Assembly (NCBI GenBank): GCA_013349585.1
Contig: DUZG01000009.1
Coordinates: forward strand, 1 to 46,352
Source: Nitrospinota bacterium
Lineage (GTDB): Bacteria > Nitrospinota > Nitrospinia > Nitrospinales > VA-1
DNA length: 46,352 nt
Reading direction: 5' to 3'
Shown here: piece by piece, positions 15,945 through 24,018 of the stretch
Layout: each line of letters starts with the position of its first letter
Position numbering within the stretch: the stretch's first letter is position 1
Notes under the pieces: model-generated
The model's database searches: none
What the model was told of the DNA's origin: nothing
What the model saw: only the letters and a program-made list of their open reading frames with translations
Translations under genes and position numbers: made by a program

Positions 15945-16595
15945 TTAATTTTTACCGTCCTCTTTCTTCCCGGCATCATCTTTAGAATCTGCGGAAGCAG
16001 CGGCATCGCCTTCTGCTTCTTCCCCTTCAGGTTTTTCTTCTTTTACTTTTTCGAGATGAACATTCACCACGACATCGTTGGGGTTATTTATTATCGATAC
16101 AGACTCACCCAACTTCAGGTCGGAGACATGAACCGTCTGATTTAGTTCTATCTCACCCATTTCCACTTCTATTTTTTCGGGAATATCTTTCGGCAGACTC
16201 TCAATTTCCAAAGCACGGATAATATGGTTTACATGCCCGCCCTGCTTCTCTCCAGGAGAAACACCAATCAGAACAACAGGAATTTTCGCTTTGATTTTTT
16301 TGGTCACATCGATTTCAAGAAAATCAATATGTACCCAGCCCGGTTTAAGAGGATGAGTTTGAAATTCTTGTAGTACGACGTTTCTGTTTTCTGCTTTATC
16401 GCCGTCGACCCTCAACTCAATAAGTACATTGCGTCCTTTGGCTTCAATCAATTTGTTTAGTTCTTTTGGATTGACGGACAAGCTGACGTTATCATTAAGG
16501 CCATACACAACTGCCGGGATGCACTCGTCTGTCCGCAATTTTCGTGCGGCTGATTTACCATTTGCTTCTCTTATTTTTCCTGTTAAAACTGACAT
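15945..16595 (-). CDS. rplY: 50S ribosomal protein L25/general stress protein Ctc
   Basis: L25 binds 5S rRNA in the large subunit. This is the long Ctc form (~216 residues): an N-terminal L25 domain (LTGKIREANGKSAARKLRTDECIPAVVYG) joined to the TL5-type C-terminal beta domain (positions ~95-190). An acidic, alanine-rich tail ends in KKEDGKN. I chose ATG 16595, which has GGAG 6 bases upstream, over the TTG at 16607. It lies between prs and pth, the common prs-rplY-pth order. Confidence 0.93.
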   Translation of the reverse strand: MSVLTGKIREANGKSAARKLRTDECIPAVVYGLNDNVSLSVNPKELNKLIEAKGRNVLIELRVDGDKAENRNVVLQEFQTHPLKPGWVHIDFLEIDVTKKIKAKIPVVLIGVSPGEKQGGHVNHIIRALEIESLPKDIPEKIEVEMGEIELNQTVHVSDLKLGESVSIINNPNDVVVNVHLEKVKEEKPEGEEAEGDAAASADSKDDAGKKEDGKN

Positions 16596-16644
16596 TCTAA
16601 ACTCCAATCAATGTGAAAAAATTTCTGGCAGGGAGACCTGTGCT

Positions 16645-17610
16645 TTAATCCTTGGTTGAATCGAACAAGGAACTGACAGAAGTCTCCTGATGAATTCTTA
16701 AAATTGCTTCTCCTAAAAGAGACGCAACAGATAACACTTTTATCTTAGGGTTTTTTTGTAGATCATCATTCAAGGGAATCGTATTGGTTGTCACCACTGA
16801 TTTAATAGGTGAATTTGCAATACGCTCTCCCGCCGGGCCCGATAAAACCGGATGAGAACAACAGGCATGTACTTCCTTTGCCCCTGCACCCAAAAGCGCA
16901 TCGGTCGCTTCCATCAGCGTTCCCGCAGTGTCAATCATGTCGTCTACGATAAAAGTTGTTTTCCCTTTTACATCACCGATGATATTCATTGCTTTAGCTT
17001 CATTTGGAGCATCTCGGCGTTTGTCAATAATCGCAAGGGAGGAGTTTAATCGTTTTGCATAAGCGCGAGCCCTTTCCACGCCACCTGCATCCGGAGAAAT
17101 AACGATCATGTTCTCGAAGTTTTGCTCTTTGATATACTCGATCAAAACATTTATTGCGAAGAGATGATCCACCGGAACATTAAAAAACCCTTGAATTTGT
17201 CCGGCGTGTAAATCAACTGTCAAAACGCGATCTGCCCCTGCTGTTACAACTAAATCGGCAACCAGCTTGGATGTGATAGGAACCCGAGGTTCGTTTTTCC
17301 TGTCCTGCCGAGCATACCCGTAATAAGGGATCACGGCAGTTATCCTTTTTGCTGAAGCACGACGCAGAGCATCGATCATAATCAGCAGTTCCATCAAATT
17401 GGTATTGCCCGGAAAACATGTTGATTGAACAACGAAAACGTCTCCGCCGCGAACATTTTCTTCGATTCGCACATAGATATCTTTATCAGAGAAATCGCGA
17501 ATTACGGTCTTCCCAGATGGGACTTTCATGTACCCACAGATTTCTTCCGTTAGTTTTTGGTTCGCTCTACCGGAAAAAACCAGCACACGCCCATTATCAC
17601 TGGAAAACAT
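16645..17610 (-). CDS. prs: Ribose-phosphate pyrophosphokinase (PRPP synthetase)
   Basis: Prs makes PRPP from ribose 5-phosphate and ATP, for nucleotides and for histidine (the HisG substrate, encoded at 10594-11472). The 321 residues show the class I features: [14 protein letters not shown] (~12-25), [10 protein letters not shown] (~95-104), the metal site [19 protein letters not shown] (~130-148) and the PRPP loop [11 protein letters not shown] (~222-232). The start ATG has GAGG 7 bases upstream. It follows tRNA-Gln by about 20 bases, so the tRNA and prs may share a transcript. Confidence 0.96.
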   Translation of the reverse strand: MFSSDNGRVLVFSGRANQKLTEEICGYMKVPSGKTVIRDFSDKDIYVRIEENVRGGDVFVVQSTCFPGNTNLMELLIMIDALRRASAKRITAVIPYYGYARQDRKNEPRVPITSKLVADLVVTAGADRVLTVDLHAGQIQGFFNVPVDHLFAINVLIEYIKEQNFENMIVISPDAGGVERARAYAKRLNSSLAIIDKRRDAPNEAKAMNIIGDVKGKTTFIVDDMIDTAGTLMEATDALLGAGAKEVHACCSHPVLSGPAGERIANSPIKSVVTTNTIPLNDDLQKNPKIKVLSVASLLGEAILRIHQETSVSSLFDSTKD

Positions 17611-17629
17611 TTTTCATCCTCAAAAAAAT

Positions 17630-17705
17630 TGGCTGGGGCGGGAGGACTCGAACCTCCGAATGCAGGTATCAAAAACCTGTGTCTTAACCGCTTGACGACG
17701 CCCCA
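17630..17705 (-). tRNA. tRNA-Gln (anticodon TTG)
   Basis: On the minus strand the acceptor stem TGGGGCG pairs with CGCCCCA, followed by discriminator G and an encoded CCA. The anticodon stem CAGGT/ACCTG encloses TTTTGAT, giving anticodon TTG. The T arm is GGAGG-TTCGAGT-CCTCC. It lies between ispE and prs, where many proteobacteria also carry tRNA-Gln. Confidence 0.95.
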
Positions 17706-17794
17706 ATACGGTAAACCGTACCGTTTAAATTTGTGCCCACAAGGGGGCTTAAGGGGTAAAAACGAAAAGACTTCTCACAATGACAAATGTATTG

Positions 17795-18703
17795 TTAAAA
17801 AGCCGATATCATTTCTTTTGGAAAAAATTCAGAAAAGCGAGTGATGCTTTTAGCCAGAAACACCCTGTATTTCCCCCCTGTAAATCTGGCTAACGCTTTT
17901 TTAGCAATTTCGGGATTATCGAAAATTCCAAAGACAGTTGAACCACTTCCCGACAAGAGCGCACCTTCTGCCCCTGAATTCAACAGCTCATTTTTCAACC
18001 TCAAGATCTCCGGATACCTTTTAAATACAACGGGTTCCAAGTCGTTGCAAAGGGCCGCCCCCAATTGGGCAAACTCCGATCGCATAATAAAATTTTTCAA
18101 AATGCTAATATTATTTTCGGACTTTGTCAACTTCAATTTTAGATTGCCGTAAACCCATGGGGTCGATATGGGAAATCCGGGATAAATCATTAAAATATAA
18201 AAACTAATCGGGCTTTCAATCGGTTGAAGAATTTCACCTTTGCCAGCTCCAATAGCGCATGGCGACATCAAAAAAAAAGGCACATCGGAACCCAGCTCGG
18301 AGGACATAGAAATCAAATCGTCACGCGGTATTTTTAAATTCCACAATAGATTAAGGGCCAGCAAAACTCCAGCAGCATTTCCACTACCTCCTCCTAATCC
18401 GGCCCCCGAAGGAATATTTTTCTTCAGTTTAATTTTTACTCCGCCACATTTACCTGGAAAACGATTTTGCAGAAGCCTGGCAGCCTTGACAACAAGATTG
18501 GTCTCATCATTTGGAATACCCGGAGTATCGCAAAACAACTCAACATTCCCCTGAGTTTCTTCCAGCTCCACCTCATCAAACCAAGCCACCATTTGAAACA
18601 AGGTCTCCAACTCGTGAAACCCGTCATCTCTTTTTTTATGGATATGGAGACCCAAGTTTATTTTTGCGGGAGTTTTAAATTTCAGTTTTTTAGATGGAGT
18701 CAT
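17795..18703 (-). CDS. ispE: 4-diphosphocytidyl-2-C-methyl-D-erythritol kinase
   Basis: IspE is a GHMP kinase in the MEP isoprenoid pathway. It shows TPAKINLGLHIHKKRDDGFHEL (~11-32), the ATP-binding loop NIPSGAGLGGGSGNAAG (~91-107; most family members read GGGSSDAA, so Ser-Asp is Gly-Asn here) and the C-terminal ALLSGSGSTVFGIF (~253-266). The length of 302 residues is normal. The start lies 3 bases after the lolB-like stop, so they are cotranscribed. dxr, ispF and uppS of the same route are at 28460-31820. Confidence 0.93.
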   Translation of the reverse strand: MTPSKKLKFKTPAKINLGLHIHKKRDDGFHELETLFQMVAWFDEVELEETQGNVELFCDTPGIPNDETNLVVKAARLLQNRFPGKCGGVKIKLKKNIPSGAGLGGGSGNAAGVLLALNLLWNLKIPRDDLISMSSELGSDVPFFLMSPCAIGAGKGEILQPIESPISFYILMIYPGFPISTPWVYGNLKLKLTKSENNISILKNFIMRSEFAQLGAALCNDLEPVVFKRYPEILRLKNELLNSGAEGALLSGSGSTVFGIFDNPEIAKKALARFTGGKYRVFLAKSITRFSEFFPKEMISAF

Positions 18704-18706
18704 TTT

Positions 18707-19528
18707 TTATTTTACAGAAGCTGTGGGCATGAGTTGAAAAGTGTTCTGAAAAATTTTTTCATTCAGAGTCGGGTCCTTATACTTGACCCGTATGATTTCC
18801 TGCTTTGAGGGAAACTCTAGAGTGATCAAATGCGGCCAATCAATATTGCTGACTTTTTCATAATCCTGCCATTGAATAAAATATCGTTTTTGACCCATTT
18901 CGATTCGAGTCATCTCAAGCGGCAACAAGGTTACAGCATCTATATGGAGGCGAACTTCCCCACTGCGCTTTAAGTCTTTAGCCTGCAGGATGTATTCCGT
19001 CCGGTCCGAACTTAATTGAGACTTCTCTACCTTGAGGAACTCAAAGTTCGGGATATGACCGAGAAAAATTCTTAAGTGTTCGCGAAAATCGATTTGCGTT
19101 CCAAGCAGTTTTCTCAACATGTTCTTTACATCCGAACCCGAATAGAGCCTACCTTTTGCAGGATCTAGAAACTGCATCTTCCCGGCATCACTGATGAAAA
19201 CCCCCATCGCCTGACCAAACAACCCATAGGTATCAACCCGAATAGAACGGCTTTCCTTTATCAACAAAGTCTGACGAAAGGATTGCTTAAATTCTTTGCC
19301 AATAAAAGTGGTCCGCGCAAATGATTTAACACTATGGATTTTATTCGCGCGAGCTTGCAGTTGATTGAATATATAACCGGAAGAGATTTTGTCTTTTGAA
19401 AAATGCGGGGGTGCTTTTTCAACCGAGGCCTGGCAACCGACCAACAGAAGCAAAACAAATAAAAACCTCTGCGGAGCGCGGCAAACTACCGCAGATAATA
19501 GGTCCGTCAATCCTTTTACTATAGTCAC
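18707..19528 (-). CDS. LolB-like outer-membrane lipoprotein (LolA/LolB fold, DUF4292-like)
   Basis: The ~273-residue product begins with a short basic stretch and a hydrophobic signal ending in LLLLVGC, a lipobox. The rest alternates short beta strands in the LolA/LolB manner (KSFARTTFIGKEFKQSFRQTLLIKESRSIRVDTYGLFGQAMGVF, positions ~67-110). LolB receives lipoproteins from LolA and places them in the outer membrane. Position directly before ispE is the standard place of lolB in proteobacteria and supports this call; sequence similarity alone is weak. GTG 19528 has GAGGA 8 bases upstream. TTG 19543 is an alternative start with AAGG upstream. Confidence 0.65.
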   Translation of the reverse strand: MTIVKGLTDLLSAVVCRAPQRFLFVLLLLVGCQASVEKAPPHFSKDKISSGYIFNQLQARANKIHSVKSFARTTFIGKEFKQSFRQTLLIKESRSIRVDTYGLFGQAMGVFISDAGKMQFLDPAKGRLYSGSDVKNMLRKLLGTQIDFREHLRIFLGHIPNFEFLKVEKSQLSSDRTEYILQAKDLKRSGEVRLHIDAVTLLPLEMTRIEMGQKRYFIQWQDYEKVSNIDWPHLITLEFPSKQEIIRVKYKDPTLNEKIFQNTFQLMPTASVK

Positions 19529-19555
19529 CCAATATTTCCTCAAGGCGCTGCCTTA

Positions 19556-21406
19556 TTAATAACTTTGCTGGATGAGTTTTTTTGCTTTTTCAATTTTATT
19601 CTGCAGGATTTGTGGGTTAGGCATTTCTCCGCCCAGATCATCTTTATTATGGAGTGTCAGGGAATGGCTGTTTTTCCAAGCTCCTGTTGCTTCATTATAA
19701 TTTTTCAAAGAAAACAGGATGTCCCCAAGGTGATCATAAAGCACGGGATCCGGATCGGTATAAATCAATGCTTTCTGGATTTGCGCAAGGGCTTTTTCTG
19801 AGTCACCCTTCTTGAAATAGATCCACCCCAGGCTGTCTAGAAAATAACCGTTACGAGGTTGAATGGTGAGAGCTTTTTTCAAATGCTCTAAAGCTCGGTC
19901 GAGGTCGCGTCCTTCCAAGGCGTAAATATACCCTAAAAAGTTGTGAGCGTTTGAATGTAGAGGATTAATTTCAATAGCCTGTCGCATATTTTCAATCGCG
20001 CCCTTAAAGTCTCCGGCTTTTTCCATCAACGCACCCAATTCAAAATAATAAGAATCTTTTTGGGGGTTGAGGGCCAAAGCTTTTTTCATGCTTTCCACAG
20101 CCTTGCCATTTTCTTGATTTGACATATAGGCCAGAGCCAAAGAATGATAAATCTGATCGTTCTCAGGCTCCATTTCAATGGCGTTTTCCAAAAGCTTAAT
20201 GGCGACACCCATTTTTTCATCCAGACTGTATAACCGCGCGGAATAAAGCAGGATTTCCATTGACTTAGGCTCAAGATTTCTGAGTATCTCAAATTCCACA
20301 ATGGCCTTGTCTAATCGTCCCTGGGTTTCATAGATACGTGCCATGAGCACATGTGGGTCTTTATGGTCATTTGCGGCCACGACCAGTTGAAATTCGTCCA
20401 ATGCCCTTAGGTAAAGGGTTTCCTCAAAATAAATAGCAGCGATTCTCATGTGAACATTAGGCTGCTTTGCCAATTCGGCGGGGATTCCTTTGTGACTGGA
20501 CATTTCGTTTATATACGCAGGGTCTGAGGGGTTCTGAATTTTTGCAACACGCTCATCAATAAAAGAATTTTTTAGTTTGAGCTTTAACAGAAGATTGTAT
20601 TCCTTAAGAGCTTCTTCATGTTTCCCCAACCGCTCGTAAACCCATGCAAGGTATTTTCGCGCCTGCAATAAATTGGGTTTCAAAATAACCGACATCTGAA
20701 ACCTTTTTTCTGCTTCTTTTAATTCATTGTTATGCAATAAAGCTCTGCCCAGATAGAATTGCCCTAACGGATTATTGTGTTCCATTTTGGCGGCCTGCCA
20801 ATACATATCCTTTGCCTGACCCCATCTTCCCTGTTCTTCCAGTACGGTTCCCTTTAAGAAAATGGCGCGGGAGCTTTTAGGGTCAATCTGGTGGACTCTT
20901 TCATAATGATAAATAGAAGCATCTGTTTTCCCCTGACTCGCGAGGATATCGGCCAGATCCATATGGATTTTTTTATTCTTAGGGAACCGCTCTAAAGCGT
21001 CCTGCCCTGCTTTAATCGCATCATCTAACTGGCCGGTGCGTAACAGCAGCCGCACATGTTTTTCAAAAAATCTTTCAGTTTCCCGGTCATATTTTACAAT
21101 TTCCTTGTATTGCGAAGCCGCTTGTTCAAACTGGAATTTTTTTTCGGCTTCCAGAGACATGAGAAAATGGAAGTAGGCACGCGGATCTTTGCTGTCCAGA
21201 GGTTGGGCTTGTTGCCTTTTTTGTTCATACATTTTCGCAGCATAGGAGTTGGAAAGATCGAAGTCTTGTGATTGCGTCTCAATCTGATTTCCAACAGTCG
21301 TACAGTTGGATAGAGATAAAAATAGCAGTCCGGAGATAAGAATTTTTGTCACTGACCATCTGCTCATTATTCGGTTTTTTTGTGTCGTCATTTTTTTATT
21401 CAACAA
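19556..21406 (-). CDS. TPR-repeat lipoprotein
   Basis: This is a 616-residue exported protein. A signal sequence (ILISGLLFLSLSNC, ~26-39) ends in a lipobox cysteine, so it is anchored to a membrane on the periplasmic side. About fourteen tetratricopeptide repeats follow, for example HYERVHQIDPKSS, LGRALLHNNELKEAEKRF, AIEMEPENDQIYHSLALAYM and HLKKALTIQPRNGYFLDSLGWIYFKKGD. It is probably a scaffold for envelope proteins. It lies 12 bases upstream of the lolB-like gene and downstream of DUF721. Several start codons are possible (TTG 21406, ATG 21391, ATG 21367); none has a strong ribosome site. Confidence 0.8.
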   Translation of the reverse strand: MLNKKMTTQKNRIMSRWSVTKILISGLLFLSLSNCTTVGNQIETQSQDFDLSNSYAAKMYEQKRQQAQPLDSKDPRAYFHFLMSLEAEKKFQFEQAASQYKEIVKYDRETERFFEKHVRLLLRTGQLDDAIKAGQDALERFPKNKKIHMDLADILASQGKTDASIYHYERVHQIDPKSSRAIFLKGTVLEEQGRWGQAKDMYWQAAKMEHNNPLGQFYLGRALLHNNELKEAEKRFQMSVILKPNLLQARKYLAWVYERLGKHEEALKEYNLLLKLKLKNSFIDERVAKIQNPSDPAYINEMSSHKGIPAELAKQPNVHMRIAAIYFEETLYLRALDEFQLVVAANDHKDPHVLMARIYETQGRLDKAIVEFEILRNLEPKSMEILLYSARLYSLDEKMGVAIKLLENAIEMEPENDQIYHSLALAYMSNQENGKAVESMKKALALNPQKDSYYFELGALMEKAGDFKGAIENMRQAIEINPLHSNAHNFLGYIYALEGRDLDRALEHLKKALTIQPRNGYFLDSLGWIYFKKGDSEKALAQIQKALIYTDPDPVLYDHLGDILFSLKNYNEATGAWKNSHSLTLHNKDDLGGEMPNPQILQNKIEKAKKLIQQSY

Positions 21407-21422
21407 GAGATTTTTGAAGGAA

Positions 21423-21725
21423 CTATATTCTTAACTTAATATTTTCCACTAGGTTTTTTCCTGCTCGACTGTTTATTTCTTTAATGATTTTTTTCTTCAA
21501 GCTTTCCAGCGCTGACAACCATTCTTTACCTTGAACTCGGATATGAAGTGTGCTTTTGGTTATTTTATCAATGCTAGATATATCTGCTATTTCTTTTCCA
21601 ACCACAAGATTCCAATGGTAAGAAAGCCATTCTAGCTGATCGTCCTGTAAACTTTCTGGCAGCGATTCAAAAAGAACCGAACTTAGGTCCGACCAATTTT
21701 TATTTAGATCCTGCTTTCTTATCAT
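21423..21725 (-). CDS. DUF721 / DciA-like protein
   Basis: This 100-residue protein matches the DUF721 pattern: an N-terminal helix, WNLVVGKEIAD (~37-47), then LHIRVQGKEWLSALESLKKKIIKEINSRAG (positions ~61-90). DciA is the ancestral loader or operator of the replicative helicase DnaB in bacteria lacking DnaC and DnaI. The domain resembles a KH fold that binds DNA and helicase. Here it leads the TPR-lolB-ispE unit. The divergent signalling pseudogene starts 109 bases away. The role is inferred from the family. Confidence 0.75.
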   Translation of the reverse strand: MIRKQDLNKNWSDLSSVLFESLPESLQDDQLEWLSYHWNLVVGKEIADISSIDKITKSTLHIRVQGKEWLSALESLKKKIIKEINSRAGKNLVENIKLRI

Positions 21726-21834
21726 AGCTCAATAACCTGATTGGTTTGATCCCATTTTTTATTTTAGCTATGTTAACGCATAAGTTAAAGGAATAACTTG
21801 TGATCCTTTAAATTCGTTCCTTTCGTAGAAAACT

Positions 21835-23058
21835 ATGACAAAACTGACTTCTGATAGTAAACGACTTATACAACTTGAGGAAGGGGTTGACCAGTTGGAA
21901 ACCTGCTACAAAACTACCTCTCTCCTAAACTCTGAGCTGAACCTCAGTAACCTGCTCGGCACCATTATGAACGTCGCCAAAAAGGTAATGAGCGCCGATA
22001 CCTGCAGTCTTCTACTAGTCGATGATAACAATGAAGAGTTGGTATTTTAGATCGCTCTCAGCGATGTGGGTGAAAAGATAAAGACTATGACACGGCTCAA
22101 AATTGGCGAAGGCATAGCCGGTAGCGTTGCCAAAACGGGAGAACCGTTGATCATCAAAGATGCTTCCCAGCATCCTAAGTTTCATTCTGATTACGATAAG
22201 AAGACTGGATATAAAGTCAGCTCTATTTTATGTTCGCCACTAAAAGTAAAGGGCCTCGTGTTTCAGGAAAGCGACCTGGAGCTATTTTTGTTGCTTTGCG
22301 ATAGTCCGGCGTTGGCTATTCATAATGCCCGGTTACATCTGGTGCTTATGGAAAACCAACGTATGGGAAAAGATATGGAGTTTGCGCAATCGGTGTAAGA
22401 AAGTTTTCTGCCCACTTCTACTCCGCAACACGAAAATTTTGTTTTTGCTTCCGGCACACATGCCGCGTAGTTTGTGGGCGGCGATTACTACGACTTCATT
22501 CCGTTTGGAAATGATGTTTTCGGAAAAGGCGTTTCCGCGGATTTGCAAATAGCACGGTTGATGAGTGACTTTCGATACATATCCCAGTTTAACCCCGAAC
22601 CAAAAAAAGTTTTAAAGCAGATCAATAACATTCTTTGCGAACGTTCCTACCGGGGCATGTTTACCACGGCGGTTTTTTGTTTATTGGATACGAATAAAAG
22701 AACGCTGACCGTTGCCAACGGTGGGCACCTTTCTTTATTATTTAAAAATGAAAAAAACATCGAAGAAATTGGGCATGCGGGAGGCACTCCCTTAGGCATC
22801 TTGCCTAATGTTGAATACACTCAAAACAAGTATTCATTGAAAAAGGGGAATCAGATACTGATTTATACCGATGGCATCACCGAACCCAAAAACAAACAAC
22901 AGGAAGAATTTGGAGTTACTCAATTGAAAGAATTGTTCACCAACCACGATGGCTCCCCTCAGGAATTTATCCAGTTACTTAAAATATCTATTAAAAACTT
23001 CATCGGCGATTTACCGCAATTCGATGATCTAATCTCACTTGCATTTAAAGTTATTTAG
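21835..23058 (+). pseudogene. Broken GAF-PP2C (SpoIIE/RsbU-type) phosphatase gene
   Basis: One reading frame runs through three stop codons: TAG 22048-22050, TAA 22396-22398 and TAG 22468-22470. Joined, it gives an N-terminal helix and GAF domain (LLGTIMNVAKKVMSADTCSLLLVDD, positions ~41-65; later RLKIGEGIAGSVAKTGEPLIIKDA) followed by a PP2C-like phosphatase (VGGDYYDF, MFTTAVFCLLD, NGGHLSLLF, IYTDGITEPKN, FDDLISLAFKV). Two stretches look shortened without shifting the frame. In the GAF domain, VKG runs straight into VFQESDLELF; in the phosphatase, the piece before GKGVSADLQ lacks the usual IxxVIxDVS. All three stops could come from single changes of Gln codons. The ancestral protein would have dephosphorylated the STAS protein encoded downstream. 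A frame held through deletions suggests either recent decay or strain or assembly errors. Confidence 0.8.
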
Positions 23059-23095
23059 CCGACAAGCTTGCCCCCCATTCTAGCGGGTGATATTG

Positions 23096-23123
23096 TTGAA
23101 ATAATGGGGTTTAAAGGTATACT
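23096..23123 (+). promoter_or_regulatory. Likely sigma-70 promoter for the anti-sigma kinase gene
   Basis: TTGAAA (23096-23101) and TATACT (23118-23123) each match consensus at five of six positions and are 16 bases apart. They lie 34 bases before the kinase ATG, inside the spacer after the broken phosphatase gene. This may explain why the kinase gene can still be expressed. Confidence 0.6.
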
Positions 23124-23156
23124 GTTCGAATCAATAATAAAAAAATCAATAACCGT

Positions 23157-23600
23157 ATGTCCCAACCCATAAAACTTTCCATACCAAGCCACCCGAAGTA
23201 TCTGGGTTTGATACGTAAAGTTCTTCAGGAACTTCTGGACTACCATAAAACCCCTGAAGAAACAGAGAGGCATCTCATTCTTTGTGTGGATGAAGCCTGC
23301 TCAAATGTTATTAAACACGGTTATGGCGGTCCCTGTGAGGAACCCATTGAGGCAACATTCCATATCGATAGCGATGACTTCAAAGTGCAGATAAGGGATT
23401 ACGGTAAGCAATGTGATAGCAGCCAGATCAAGCCACGTTGCGTTAACGAGATAAAACCAGGCGGACTGGGAACACATTTTATAAACGAGATTATGGATGA
23501 TGTCAGCTATTGCACCGAACGCGTAAAGGGCACCTTGTTCACCATGGCAAAAAAATTAAAAAGGGAACTAACTTCAGCTCAGGAGAAGAATAAAGAATGA
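23157..23600 (+). CDS. RsbW-type anti-sigma factor serine kinase (HATPase)
   Basis: This 147-residue protein is a GHKL ATPase of the SpoIIAB/RsbW kind. The N box is LCVDEACSNVIKHGYGG (~41-57), the G1 box IRDYGKQCDSS (~79-89), the G2 loop PGGLGTHFINEIMDDV (~100-115), and GTLFTMAKKL follows. Such kinases phosphorylate a STAS antagonist and otherwise hold a sigma factor or other partner. The frame is intact and of normal length, unlike the phosphatase before it and the STAS gene after it. Its last codons overlap the ATG of the STAS gene. No ribosome site is obvious. Which partner it now controls is unknown. Confidence 0.85.
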   Translation: MSQPIKLSIPSHPKYLGLIRKVLQELLDYHKTPEETERHLILCVDEACSNVIKHGYGGPCEEPIEATFHIDSDDFKVQIRDYGKQCDSSQIKPRCVNEIKPGGLGTHFINEIMDDVSYCTERVKGTLFTMAKKLKRELTSAQEKNKE

Positions 23601-23925
23601 GTATTGAATTAAAATTAGATCGCCCTACGGAAAACACGGTGATGGTATCTGTCAAGCCGATATTGACATGAGTTCATCGACAAAAGTTCGCGATATTCTC
23701 GCCCCATTATTTCAGGAATACAATAAAGCGATCATTGTGGATTTATCCGGAGTCTCCTATATCGACAGTTCGGGTATCGTGACACTGGTCGAAGAATTGC
23801 AGTGGAGCCACAGTAGCCAGAACAAGTTTCGACTGGTTTCCCTGACTCCCGGAGTCAAAGATGTGTTCGAGATAACACGTCTGTTAACCGTTTTCGATAC
23901 AAAAGAAGAAGCCCTAGTCGGGTAG
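23597..23925 (+). pseudogene. STAS-domain anti-sigma antagonist (RsbV/SpoIIAA type), frameshifted
   Basis: ATG 23597 overlaps the kinase stop and gives a correct STAS opening (MSIELKLDRPTENTVMVSV), but this frame meets TGA about 70 bases later. From about 23655 the family sequence resumes in another frame: DIDMSSSTKVRDILAPLF, IIVDLSGVSYIDSSGIVTLVEEL (positions ~23730-23800) and RLVSLTPGVKDVFEITRL. The loss of one base near 23650-23656 explains this. The phosphorylatable serine lies in YIDSSG. A protein starting at ATG 23668 would lack the first two strands. This is probably a pseudogene, or else an error of the sequence. Confidence 0.75.
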
Positions 23926-23939
23926 TCCCCAACAGGTAG

Positions 23940-23964
23940 TTGGTCAAGGCTTTATTGGGCGAAC
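23940..23964 (+). repeat. Dispersed 3'-end motif, copy downstream of the STAS gene
   Basis: TTGGTCAAGGCT, then a 3-base spacer, then TTGGGCGAAC, starting 14 bases after the STAS stop. It matches the copy downstream of dusB (6710-6736, minus strand) over the same two blocks. Confidence 0.5.
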
Positions 23965-24018
23965 GATAACCGTTACGCTTCTAGATAAGGCTCCTTCGCA
24001 CAAACTCATTAGACTCCT

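Noticed and set aside
17706-17794. Second small RNA gene beside tRNA-Gln (ACGGTAAACCGT hairpin)
   Set aside because: The stem is only five base pairs with no terminator or conserved structure; it is more likely tRNA processing or promoter sequence.
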